64,000 bases of DNA. Source: Aquabacterium sp. A3 (GTDB taxonomy: Bacteria > Pseudomonadota > Gammaproteobacteria > Burkholderiales > Burkholderiaceae_C). This document shows, in pieces, positions 39,584 through 47,537 of this stretch. The stretch covers positions 1,550,001-1,614,000 of the forward strand of contig NZ_JBBPEV010000001.1 of the NCBI RefSeq assembly GCF_038069945.1. The letters are read 5' to 3'. A program made the translations under genes and the position numbers. The stretch's first letter is position 1; each line of letters begins with the position of its first letter. The notes beneath the pieces were generated by a model, which was not told the DNA's origin, did no database searches, and worked only from the letters and a program-made list of their open reading frames with translations.

Positions 39584-42415
39584 GTGGCGACCGGCAAGTT
39601 TCGGCTGTATTTCACCCATGAGCACACCCAGCATGCGGCTGCTGGTGTCCAGTACCGACTCACCAACCAAGAGAGCGGGCAATATTTTTCATTTGGCACC
39701 ACGGATGCCCACGGCGAAACCAAGCCTGTAGAGACCACGCATGAGGTATCGACTTGCTCGCTGGAGGTGCTGAATGCCATGACGGGCAACTATGAGGCAC
39801 CTGATCGGGACGGAGCCGTAGGTGCCTCACCTTGCCCGACATTGAAACTCGCTGGTGCCACAGACAAGGGCTCGGTGCTGGAGTCCGTCCGTGTGAAGCC
39901 CTACTTTCTGGTTCGGTTTCACACGCAGCATGGCAACAAGCCCATCAGCGGAGCCAAGTACACCGCTTACCAACTCGATGCCAATGGCAAAGAAGCTGTG
40001 GCCCGAGATCTGGATCGAAGCGCACCGATCACTGGCCTCACCAACGCCAAGGGTGAGACAGGGGTTGTCTACTGCGCTGCGCCTTTGGTCTTCAAGTTTG
40101 AAATTCCGGGCACGTCTGTCAAGGTTTCGACCAAGCGGCTGGATCCCTTGCTCAAAGGCCAGAAGCTTGTGCGCTACGACATGCCTTTCAAGGTCGTGGC
40201 AGCCAGCACCGTACCTCAGACGCAAGATGCAGTTCAGCAACTCGCAGGAAAGCTCAGCTTGCCCCTGATTGTGTCGCCGGCCGATGATGAGATCATCGCC
40301 GTGCCGCAAAGCGCCTTCGATGAGTTCGAGCAGGTCAGTGGTCTGCTGGAGCAAGTCATGGCCAACGGCCACAGAGCCAAGCTGGATCTGTCTCGTGCCT
40401 TGGAGTCTGGGAATGCCAAAGAGGTGGAGGCGGCAGAAGAGGCGCTGAAGATCAGCGAAGACAAGATCAAGACCGAGCTCAACAAGAATTTTGCGAAGCT
40501 GGCTGACCTCAAAGAGGTGGTGACCTTCGAGAGCACCGCGAAGGGTGTGAATGCCCAGGGCGGCAGGCAGATGGGCTTGCGTCGGCGTTACCTCAGTCAG
40601 GATCGTTACCTGCAACTCAAAGCCAAGCGCCTCAATGAAGCTGAGTACAAGCTTCAGGTGAAGTTCGCAGGAGGTCCGGCAACGGGGGGCAAGAGCGTTT
40701 CGCCGAAGACTTTGGATGTGAAAGCACTGAAAGAGTCGTTTGCCAAGGTCAAGAACGAATTGAAGGTCAAGCAAGACCTGGCCAAGCCCGATCCGGTGGT
40801 GCTGGCACTGTTCGATGAAGCTGCCACCCAGTTCAGTGACACCATTCTCAAAAGCGATAGCTACGAGGTGGAGACGCATGCACAGTGGTTGCGCCTCGTG
40901 GCTGGTGCTGGGGCCAGTGCCGCCGCCGACTGGACGGCCAAGAAGGCAGAGATTCAAGGCAACCTGCAAGCCAAGGTGGTGTTGTGTGAGGGCAAGGCGG
41001 TGGCCCGCTATGCGTTCCCCTCGCTCAAGGGCTGGATGATGCAGTTCGGTGGCGAAGACTTGGGTGCGATCCGAGCTGTGGTGAGTTGCGAGTTGTATGG
41101 CTATGCCGGTGCGAAGCTGGTCGCCTCCGGCGCTGCAGGGGTGTCGCTGGACGGATTGAAGCAGGTGGTTGTGGGCATCAAGCCTGATGCCAAGGCGAAG
41201 TCAATGGCCGGTCAAATGAACGCGAAACGGCGCTTGCCTGCGTTTGATCCGGTCAGCGCCTATGAAAAGATGCCCGCAGACCTCAACGGCGTGAAGGCTG
41301 AGATCGACGCATTCGCGGGTATGGAAGGCGGCATCACGCCAGGTGGGGCGTTGCAGTGGCTGCCGCCGACCGAGAAAGAGTTTGTCAGCTTTGCAGAGGC
41401 GTCAGCTTCTGTTGCCGCCACGGCCGGCGCCGGGTTCAACGGCAAGGTGTTTGTGTTCCTGGCGGAAGGCAAGTTCCGCGTGCGCATCGCAGCGGGCTTG
41501 TGCCTGGGTGTGGGCGCCAAAGGCGCGCTGGAATTCACTGTCAATGCGGAAAAGCTGTTCCAGTTTGTGAAGTGGGTGCATTACTTGTTGTTGAATGCTG
41601 GTGTTCGACATTTGCTCTTCATTGAACAACGCGCATTTCAGTTGATGTCGCAACTCCTGCTGCTGTTGATTCAAGAGGGGATTGCAGTTCTGGATGGAAA
41701 GTCTGCAGCTGAGGCAGCCAAGACGGATGCGTACAAGCGGGTTGAACAGTTCACAGCATCTGTTGATGACCGGTTCGAAAAGTGGCTAAACAAAATGGAC
41801 CAGGCCAAAGTTCGCAACCAACTGGTGCACAACATTAATCGCAAGTCGCCGTGGCTGGTTCATGCCACGCCCGAGACACGCGGCATGTTGCTCTACCAAA
41901 TCACCCGCCATGGCACACCCAGCCACATGCGCGACCAACCGAGCGTGCAGTTGTCAGGTTGGGATCCTGAGGTTCATTTCTTGCCTGCCCACAAAGAAGC
42001 AGTGAACAACATCATGGCCACAGTTCAGACCGCCAAGGAGTGGGTGAACGTCATGGAGCACATGTCCGTGGACGGAGAGAAATCACTCAAACCAGCAGGC
42101 AAGAATGAAGGCGACGTGATCCGGTTCTTGAACAACGGCCTGTCGCTGGCTGAAGACCTGCCCTTGCTGATGCAAGACGTGAATAAGCGCAAAGAAGTCA
42201 AAAATACCGGCAACACCTACTTGGATGCCTACCTGAAGATGCGCAACTTGGTCCGCAACGACTTTCCAAAGGGCTACCAAGTGTCGCGCCTGGACACCCC
42301 GCATCTGGATCTGGTGCTGCCAGCCGATGGCCGAGAACACCCTGGCTTCGCTGTCATCCAGACAGCAGAACTGGGCGAGGCCTATGCGGGCGATCCCGGC
42401 GTAAGCACGGTCTGA
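39584..42415 (+). CDS. Putative VgrG-linked type VI secretion effector, 943 residues
   Basis: I do not recognise a named family. The start is GTG at 39584 with AGGAGGG at a good distance, 17 bases after vgrG. The N-terminus has two beta-rich segments of transthyretin-like style (about residues 5-75 and 105-200; VQYRLTNQESGQYFSFGTTD, KPISGAKYTAYQLDANGK), similar in pattern to the VgrG C-terminal extension, suggesting docking. Residues 240-330 are charged and helical. At about 605-655 there is a Gly/Ala-rich stretch, followed by a strongly hydrophobic segment at about 658-705 that could insert in membranes. No classic lipase or nuclease motif was seen. Base composition is lower in GC than vgrG. 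An effector role is inferred from position. Confidence 0.65.
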   Translation: MATGKFRLYFTHEHTQHAAAGVQYRLTNQESGQYFSFGTTDAHGETKPVETTHEVSTCSLEVLNAMTGNYEAPDRDGAVGASPCPTLKLAGATDKGSVLESVRVKPYFLVRFHTQHGNKPISGAKYTAYQLDANGKEAVARDLDRSAPITGLTNAKGETGVVYCAAPLVFKFEIPGTSVKVSTKRLDPLLKGQKLVRYDMPFKVVAASTVPQTQDAVQQLAGKLSLPLIVSPADDEIIAVPQSAFDEFEQVSGLLEQVMANGHRAKLDLSRALESGNAKEVEAAEEALKISEDKIKTELNKNFAKLADLKEVVTFESTAKGVNAQGGRQMGLRRRYLSQDRYLQLKAKRLNEAEYKLQVKFAGGPATGGKSVSPKTLDVKALKESFAKVKNELKVKQDLAKPDPVVLALFDEAATQFSDTILKSDSYEVETHAQWLRLVAGAGASAAADWTAKKAEIQGNLQAKVVLCEGKAVARYAFPSLKGWMMQFGGEDLGAIRAVVSCELYGYAGAKLVASGAAGVSLDGLKQVVVGIKPDAKAKSMAGQMNAKRRLPAFDPVSAYEKMPADLNGVKAEIDAFAGMEGGITPGGALQWLPPTEKEFVSFAEASASVAATAGAGFNGKVFVFLAEGKFRVRIAAGLCLGVGAKGALEFTVNAEKLFQFVKWVHYLLLNAGVRHLLFIEQRAFQLMSQLLLLLIQEGIAVLDGKSAAEAAKTDAYKRVEQFTASVDDRFEKWLNKMDQAKVRNQLVHNINRKSPWLVHATPETRGMLLYQITRHGTPSHMRDQPSVQLSGWDPEVHFLPAHKEAVNNIMATVQTAKEWVNVMEHMSVDGEKSLKPAGKNEGDVIRFLNNGLSLAEDLPLLMQDVNKRKEVKNTGNTYLDAYLKMRNLVRNDFPKGYQVSRLDTPHLDLVLPADGREHPGFAVIQTAELGEAYAGDPGVSTV

Positions 42416-42433
42416 TTAACAGTGACGCCAGTG

Positions 42434-43378
42434 TCACGGCCCCACTGGGGTTGTTTGATTGACCACGCAACGGCTGGTGGTTCCTCGTCCTGCTGGAAGA
42501 ATCAATTCGTCATCGACGAGTCCTTCCGGTGGCCTGTGGCTACGGGTGAAGCTCAGCCCATCGCCCATGATGAGGTGTTCACCGTTCGCGCTGCGCGAAC
42601 TTCGCAGTACTTTTTCTGTCCCAGTCGCCGGCCCCATCGGATTCTTTTCTGGTGACTTGGCGTAGTAATCAGGCGCGTACCAATCGAGCATCCATTCGTG
42701 CCCCTCGGTGAACATGTCGTACAGGCCTAAGGGATTGGGGGGGAAGTGGCCTTGAGGCAATGATGGCTCCCGCCGCGTCAGCCCATGTTGCTTTGCATAG
42801 GCAGATCGTTCATCAAACGAAAACGCATTTCGCCCCAGTTCCATCTTGCCGTTGTCGGTAGCCACCACCCAGAACTGGCCTCGGTTGCGCGCGGCGTACT
42901 CCCACTGTGCTTCTGTAGGTAAGTCCATGGGCAGGTTCAACTGCTTGCCCAACCACTGGCAGTAGTCTCTGGCCTCTTGCCAGATCAAGCTGGCAGCGAT
43001 CTTGGGGTGGCGCCGCTTGATCGTGAATTTGTCCATTCCGACCTTGGGCACGCCCGCCGTCTCTGCGTAGACATCGTGATCCTCGTAGGTGATCTTGTAG
43101 GCGCTCATCGAGAAGCTGTCCAGCGTCACCTTGTGCAGCGGCTTGTTGTTTGTCGACGTGCTGTAGGGCAGGCGCTCTTCGGAATGCAGGTGGCCAAAGT
43201 CGCCCATCTGAAAGCTGCCGCCCTCCACAAACTTCAACTGACCCCGCATCTTGTCCAAAAACGCTTGCGGAGCCTTGCCATCGACAGGGCCCGCCTTGCT
43301 TGGTTGATCATGGGACTGGCATGCCGTTGAGGCCAGCACCAATGACATTGCACCCGTGATGATTTTCAGTCTGCGCAT
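42434..43378 (-). CDS. FGE/SUMF1/PvdO-like lipoprotein, probably non-catalytic
   Basis: The 314-residue product has a lipoprotein signal (MRRLKIITGAMSLVLASTAC) and an FGE-sulfatase (SUMF1/PvdO) domain: FVEGGSFQMGDFG, HKVTLDSFSMSAYKITYEDHDVY, LPTEAQWEYAARNRG, NPLGLYDMFTEGHEWMLDWY, and a C-terminal RGTTSRCVVNQ. Besides the lipidated Cys I see only two cysteines (DYCQW and TSRCVV), so the catalytic Cys pair of true formylglycine-generating enzymes is absent. It converges with the effector gene, 18 bases apart. A periplasm-facing lipoprotein next to a T6SS effector could be immunity or accessory, but the opposite strand is unusual for an immunity gene. Confidence 0.75.
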   Translation of the reverse strand: MRRLKIITGAMSLVLASTACQSHDQPSKAGPVDGKAPQAFLDKMRGQLKFVEGGSFQMGDFGHLHSEERLPYSTSTNNKPLHKVTLDSFSMSAYKITYEDHDVYAETAGVPKVGMDKFTIKRRHPKIAASLIWQEARDYCQWLGKQLNLPMDLPTEAQWEYAARNRGQFWVVATDNGKMELGRNAFSFDERSAYAKQHGLTRREPSLPQGHFPPNPLGLYDMFTEGHEWMLDWYAPDYYAKSPEKNPMGPATGTEKVLRSSRSANGEHLIMGDGLSFTRSHRPPEGLVDDELILPAGRGTTSRCVVNQTTPVGP

Positions 43379-43569
43379 GAACCGCCATCCCAATGTTCGT
43401 CTGATCCAATTATCAAGGCTTGGGTCAGTCCGCAAGCAGCACGACGGCGCAACAACGTAACAGATAGAAAGCCATGTCGGCGATATGACCTCGCACCCTC
43501 TTGAGAGGGTGTAAAGACCAAGACAGCGTGAAGGACACTCCAGTCACTCTCAAGTTCAAGGACTGCAAG

Positions 43570-44466
43570 ATGCAAAACATAAATATGGCGGCCGCCTTCA
43601 TTTTCGCGCTTGGATGCGTATCGGCATCCGAGGCTGCCGATACGCCCAAACAACCACCAATGAGTCACTGTGGGCAATGGAATTGGAACGATCGCCGCCC
43701 TGTGGATGCCCCAACCCTTCCCATCAGATCCACGTGGAAGTATGTGGCCGACAAAATTTGGCCGCCAACCGTTCTGACATTGATCGACGGAGAAGATGGC
43801 GTCAACCGCTACACCATCGCACCAGACGGCACCCACAAGGAGTACGCATCAACATACTCAGAGTTGGTTCCTTCACGTACCGGAACTAAGGTCTTGTTAT
43901 CTTTTCCGCTACGAGTCGGATCGAGTTGGAAAGACGAATTCAAAGAGGTGGGTGAGTATCAATCCACATACGAGCACTACGTCTATGACTACGAAGAGCA
44001 TTCGACCAGTACAGTCCTGAGTCTTGAAACCATTGATGTTGCTGCGGGTCGCTTCCGAACATTCCACATACAGCGCATTGCACATTGGGCTAAGACAGCT
44101 CCGCGTGACTTGGGAAGCAAGTATGGCGGCCGCGAATGGGAGGCGGGCAACAAGTCGGTGACGGGCGTGACCATCACCCACTTGTGGTACGCACCAGCTG
44201 TCGGTCGCGGAGTATTGAAGGCCACCATGCGCGTAGGAGACGACTCCTACATTCCTGATGCGGCTTCATTCCTGAACTATGCAAACGCTTCCATCATAGA
44301 ACTTCAGTCTTATTCTGACGATCGAGGTTCCTGTCAAGGCAAAGCCATCCTCCGCGCGCGTCAACCTGATATGTACTTCCCCCCGGGCTACGCTGTGGCG
44401 CCCAATACATCGTGGGAATGGGCGCTACAAATGAGAGAACACCGGGCTCGATTGACAGCCAATTGA
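43570..44466 (+). CDS. Secreted protein of unknown function, 298 residues
   Basis: I do not recognise this protein. From the ATG at 43570 (AAGGA eight bases upstream) it has a clear signal peptide (MQNINMAAAFIFALGCVSASEA, cleavage after SEA). The mature part is beta-rich with many aromatic residues (STWKYVADKIWPPTVLTL, YQSTYEHYVYDYEEHSTSTV, TITHLWYAPAVGRGVLKATM). GC content is lower than in neighbouring core genes. It is divergent from the FGE-like lipoprotein gene, about 190 bases apart, and is followed by a decayed IS66 end. It may belong to the VgrG cargo island or be separate foreign DNA. Confidence 0.7.
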   Translation: MQNINMAAAFIFALGCVSASEAADTPKQPPMSHCGQWNWNDRRPVDAPTLPIRSTWKYVADKIWPPTVLTLIDGEDGVNRYTIAPDGTHKEYASTYSELVPSRTGTKVLLSFPLRVGSSWKDEFKEVGEYQSTYEHYVYDYEEHSTSTVLSLETIDVAAGRFRTFHIQRIAHWAKTAPRDLGSKYGGREWEAGNKSVTGVTITHLWYAPAVGRGVLKATMRVGDDSYIPDAASFLNYANASIIELQSYSDDRGSCQGKAILRARQPDMYFPPGYAVAPNTSWEWALQMREHRARLTAN

Positions 44467-44506
44467 CTCTTTAGGTCCACCGACACCCCGGAGGCGCTAG
44501 TGATCA

Positions 44507-44940
44507 GTAAGCGTCTGGTGAAGGTATCTTGAGGGGCTCAGCCTAAAGCGAGAGGATAGTTTCCGCCAAGACGACAAGTGGACACTATGCAAAGCGCTCC
44601 AACGAAGCGCGCCTGGCGCAACCATGGACCAGAACTCAAGCGCCAGGTCGTTTTGGCTTGCCAACAGCCGGGCGCATCAGTGGCCGCGGTAGCGTTGGCG
44701 CATGGTCTCAATGCCAACCTCGTGCGCCGCTGGCTTCTAGACCCACCAAAAGCGAACACCGCAGGGCTGTAGCTGGCCGACATGTAGCGTCTTCATACAA
44801 GTGTCCATTCCCAGAGTCGGTCGGCCTGTGGCAGAGCCCATCCGCCCGGAGTCACGCCGTAGCGCCAGCATCGTGAACCTGCAATGGCCTGCGGCATCGG
44901 GCTCGTCACTCGAATTGGGCTCGGCTGTGATCGAGTTTTT
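44507..44940 (+). mobile_element. Remnant of an IS66-family insertion sequence (left end only)
   Basis: The sequence from 44507, GTAAGCGTCTGGTGAAGG, has the GTAAGCG terminus typical of IS66-family inverted repeats, followed after about 70 bases by a tnpA-like gene that is broken. No tnpB, no tnpC and no matching right end occur before metR begins at 44990. The right boundary is set roughly where similarity to TnpA fades. The remnant closes the VgrG island against core genes. Confidence 0.7.
44578..44896 (+). pseudogene. Broken IS66 accessory gene tnpA
   Basis: The first 50 or so codons encode an IS66 TnpA-like helix-turn-helix (ELKRQVVLACQQPGASVAAV, then ALAHGLNANLVRRWLLD). An in-frame stop follows at 44770-44772. 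In another frame, from about 44831, the translation IRPESRRSASIVNLQWPAA resembles the conserved C-terminal end of the same protein, so the gene has at least one frameshift and is dead. Intact TnpA is usually about 120-140 residues. Confidence 0.7.
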
Positions 44941-44947
44941 TCTATCA

Positions 44948-44981
44948 TGAATAGAATGCAAGTCTATAACAAACGCTTGCA
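44948..44981 (+). promoter_or_regulatory. Candidate regulatory repeats upstream of metR
   Basis: TGAA-N5-TGCA (44948-44960) is a one-base-off version of the MetR box, and TGCAAG (44957-44962) forms an inverted repeat with CTTGCA (44976-44981), 13 bases apart. These lie within 50 bases of the metR start and could serve autoregulation. The match is weaker than the site before metE. Confidence 0.35.
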
Positions 44982-44989
44982 ATAAGCTC

Positions 44990-45901
44990 ATGCTAGAACT
45001 CCGCCACCTCCGCTCCCTGGTCGCCATCGCCGACGCCGGCAAACTGGCCACGGCGGCTGAGCGGGTGCACTTGAGCCAATCGGCGCTGTCGCACCAGATC
45101 CGCGCTTTGGAAGACCACCATGGCCTGGCGCTGTTCGAGCGCACACGCCAGGGTCTGCAGTTCACCCCCGCTGGCGAGCGCTTGCTCACCCTGGCGCGCA
45201 GCGTGCTGGGCGAGGTCAGCGCGGCCGAGCGCGACTTGCAGCGCATGAAGGGCGAGACCACAGGCGAGCTGCGCATCGCGCTGGAGTGCCACACCTGCTT
45301 CGATTGGCTGATGCCCGTGATGCACGCCTTTCGCCAGCGTTGGCCCGAGGTCGAGGTCGATCTGGTGGCGGGCTTCCATGCCGAGCCCTTGGCCTTGCTC
45401 AAAGAAGGCCGGGCGGACCTGGTGATCGGCTCGGCGCCCAAGTCGGCGCGGGCCTGGCAGGTGTCGCCTTTGTTCAAGTTCGAGATGATGGCCGTGGTGG
45501 CCAACGACCACCCCTTGCGCCATAAGCGCTTCGTCACGGCCCGCGATCTGGCCGATGAAACCCTGATCACCTACCCCGTGCCCGATGCCCGCATCGACCT
45601 GGTGCGCGAGGTGCTGGCGCCCGCCAAGGTCAACCCGGCGCGCCGCACGGCCGAGTTGACGGTGGCCATCGTGCAGTTGGTGGCCAGCCGGCGCGGCGTG
45701 GCGGCCCTGCCCAGTTGGGGCCTGCAAAGCTATCTGGAGCACGACTATGTGCAGGCCGTGCGCATCGGCCCCAAAGGTCTGTGGAGCGAGCTGCACGCCA
45801 TCTGCCCCAAGGCCCAGGCCTCGCGCCCCTACATGCAGGACATGGCCCAGATCATTCGCCAGCAGTGCGCGCAGTTGCCCGGCATCGAATGGCTGGCATG
45901 A
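44990..45901 (+). CDS. metR: LysR-type regulator MetR
   Basis: The 303-residue protein is MetR-like rather than a generic LysR protein. Its N-terminal wHTH reads MLELRHLRSLVAIADAGKLA and LSQSALSHQIRALEDHHGL; the effector domain opens with LRIALECHTCFDWLMPVM, very close to the IECHSC region of E. coli MetR, and later LADETLITYPVPDARIDL and RRGVAALPSWGLQSYLE. MetR uses homocysteine as coactivator for metE and other methionine genes. Here metR is not adjacent to metE (27.6-30 kb) but both are in the window, and a fitting box precedes metE. The gene begins directly after the IS66 remnant. Confidence 0.88.
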   Translation: MLELRHLRSLVAIADAGKLATAAERVHLSQSALSHQIRALEDHHGLALFERTRQGLQFTPAGERLLTLARSVLGEVSAAERDLQRMKGETTGELRIALECHTCFDWLMPVMHAFRQRWPEVEVDLVAGFHAEPLALLKEGRADLVIGSAPKSARAWQVSPLFKFEMMAVVANDHPLRHKRFVTARDLADETLITYPVPDARIDLVREVLAPAKVNPARRTAELTVAIVQLVASRRGVAALPSWGLQSYLEHDYVQAVRIGPKGLWSELHAICPKAQASRPYMQDMAQIIRQQCAQLPGIEWLA

Positions 45902-45908
45902 TCAAGGC

Positions 45909-46583
45909 ATGATGCTTGACGCCCTGGAATACGAAACCGGCCCGCAGCCCCAGCGCTGCCTGATCATCCTGCACGGCCTGGGGGCCGACGGCAGCGACTT
46001 CGAACCCGTGTGCCAGATGCTGGCGCGTGATCTTGCCGATCTGGGGCCCTTGCGCTTCGTGCTGCCCAGCGCCCCGGTCATGCCGGTCAGCATCAATGGC
46101 GGCTACCGCATGCGGGCCTGGTACGACATCCGGCCCACCACCGGGCCCGAGCGTGAAGACGCGCTCACGATGCGCGCCTCGCTGCAGGCTATCCACGCCC
46201 TGATGGATACCGAGGTGGCACGTGGCGTGCCTGCCGATGGCATCGTGCTGATGGGCTTTTCGCAGGGGTGCGCCATGACGCTGCTGGCGGGCCTGCGCTA
46301 CCCACACACCTTGGCCGGGCTGGTGGGGCTGTCAGGCTACCTGCCCCTGCCCGAGACCACCGAGGCTGAGCGCCATCCCGCCAACGTGCGCACACCGGTG
46401 TTCATCGGCCATGGCGATGCCGATGGCGTGGTGCCCACGGTGCGCGGCCAGCAGGCCTACGCCGTGCTCAGGCAGTTGGGCCAACCCGTGGAGTGGCACG
46501 AGTACCCCATTGATCACAGCGTGTGCGAAGACGAGATCGACGACATCGCCGCCTGGCTGCGCCGGGCCTGGTCCAGCACATAG
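45909..46583 (+). CDS. Carboxylesterase / phospholipase family alpha-beta hydrolase
   Basis: The 224-residue protein has a PF02230-type fold: LIILHGLGADGSDFEPV (oxyanion region), VLPSAPVMPVSINGGYRMRAWYD, nucleophile Ser in LMGFSQGCAM (about residue 117), Asp in IGHGDADGVVP and His in PIDHSVCEDEI. Relatives hydrolyse short-chain carboxyl esters. Start 45909 gives MMLDALEYETGPQ and is seven bases after metR, so it may be cotranscribed with it. Its last 70 bases overlap the end of the convergent LysR gene. Confidence 0.92.
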   Translation: MMLDALEYETGPQPQRCLIILHGLGADGSDFEPVCQMLARDLADLGPLRFVLPSAPVMPVSINGGYRMRAWYDIRPTTGPEREDALTMRASLQAIHALMDTEVARGVPADGIVLMGFSQGCAMTLLAGLRYPHTLAGLVGLSGYLPLPETTEAERHPANVRTPVFIGHGDADGVVPTVRGQQAYAVLRQLGQPVEWHEYPIDHSVCEDEIDDIAAWLRRAWSST

Positions 46584-47473
46584 TCGATGAAGGTGGACGC
46601 GGCCCGCGTGTGGTGGCGGTTGGGCATGTACAGCATCATCATGCGCATGCCGAAGATGCTGAGCTTCCATTCGTCCAGCGTGGTCAGCACCTCGCCCTGC
46701 GCCACCAGATCAGCCACCACGTAATCAGGCACCAGGCCCACGCCCAGGCCGGCCACGATGGCCTCGCGCAAAAACAAAAAGTTCTCGGATGTGAGCGTGG
46801 GCTGCAGGGCCACTTCGTGGCGCTCGCCCTCCAGGTAGGCGGCCAGCACCAATTGGCGCCCCACCACGCCTGAGGTGATGATGGGCGCACGCCCCAGTTC
46901 GTCCAGCGTGCGGGGCAGGCCATGCGCCTGCACATGGCGGCGGTGCGCGCAGGCCACGTAATGCACCGGGCCCATGTCGCGGGCCACCAGGCTGTCGGGC
47001 GGGTTGCTCATCACGCGCACGGCGATGTCCACCTCGTCGCGCAGCAGGTCGGTCACGCGGTTCTCAAAGGCCACGTCCAGCACGATGCCCGGGTAGCTGC
47101 GCTTGAAATCCAGCAACCAGGGCGACATCACCATCTGCCCATAACCGCTGGGCAGGCTCAGGCGCACACGGCCTTGCAGGCTTTGCCCCAGGGTGTTGAC
47201 GGCCTCGTGGGCCGCGGCCAGCTCTTGCCGGATGCGGCGGCCATGCTCGTACAGGCGCAAGCCCATCTCGGTGGGCTGCAACTGGCGGGTGGTGCGGCGC
47301 ACCAGTTGGGCGCCCAGTTGTTGTTCGAACTGCTTGAGCCGGTAGCTGACGTTGGCGCGGCTCATGTTCAAACGCCGGGCCGCCTCGCTGAGGTTGCCGG
47401 CGTCCAGGATGTCCACCAGCAGGCTCAGGGCGGCAGGGTCGATGTCAGGCATGGCTGGTTTGTCAACTTTCAT
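46514..47473 (-). CDS. LysR-family transcriptional regulator, likely regulator of the divergent dicarboxylate operon
   Basis: The protein (319 residues from 47473) has the LysR wHTH (LLVDILDAGNLSEAARRLNMSRANVSYRLKQFEQQLG) and an effector domain with LDFKRSYPGIVLDVAFENRVTDLLRDEVDIAVRV. It is divergently oriented to the five-gene acyl-CoA operon, the usual place for a LysR activator of that operon. ATGs at 47473, 47452 and 47488 are possible; 47473 has GAAAG at a suitable distance. The 3' end overlaps the esterase gene on the other strand by 70 bases. Confidence 0.9.
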   Translation of the reverse strand: MKVDKPAMPDIDPAALSLLVDILDAGNLSEAARRLNMSRANVSYRLKQFEQQLGAQLVRRTTRQLQPTEMGLRLYEHGRRIRQELAAAHEAVNTLGQSLQGRVRLSLPSGYGQMVMSPWLLDFKRSYPGIVLDVAFENRVTDLLRDEVDIAVRVMSNPPDSLVARDMGPVHYVACAHRRHVQAHGLPRTLDELGRAPIITSGVVGRQLVLAAYLEGERHEVALQPTLTSENFLFLREAIVAGLGVGLVPDYVVADLVAQGEVLTTLDEWKLSIFGMRMMMLYMPNRHHTRAASTFIDYVLDQARRSQAAMSSISSSHTL

Positions 47474-47479
47474 TTGACA
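47461..47479. promoter_or_regulatory. Inverted repeat TGTCAA-N7-TTGACA, candidate LysR operator
   Basis: A perfect 6-bp inverted repeat at 47461-47466 and 47474-47479, plus another TTGTCAA at 47501-47507, in the divergent region between the LysR gene and the acyl-CoA operon. It covers the preferred LysR start codon, fitting autorepression. The right arm TTGACA is also a perfect -35 hexamer for the rightward operon, but the matching -10 is poor. Confidence 0.45.
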
Positions 47480-47537
47480 GTCTTTCAAGGGTGAGCACGA
47501 TTGTCAAGATGCGCCTGAGAGGAAAGAATCCCATTCG

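Noticed and set aside
42422..42437. Hairpin GTGAC-N6-GTCAC between the effector and the FGE-like gene as a terminator
   Set aside because: Five-base stem without a T-run; too weak to call.
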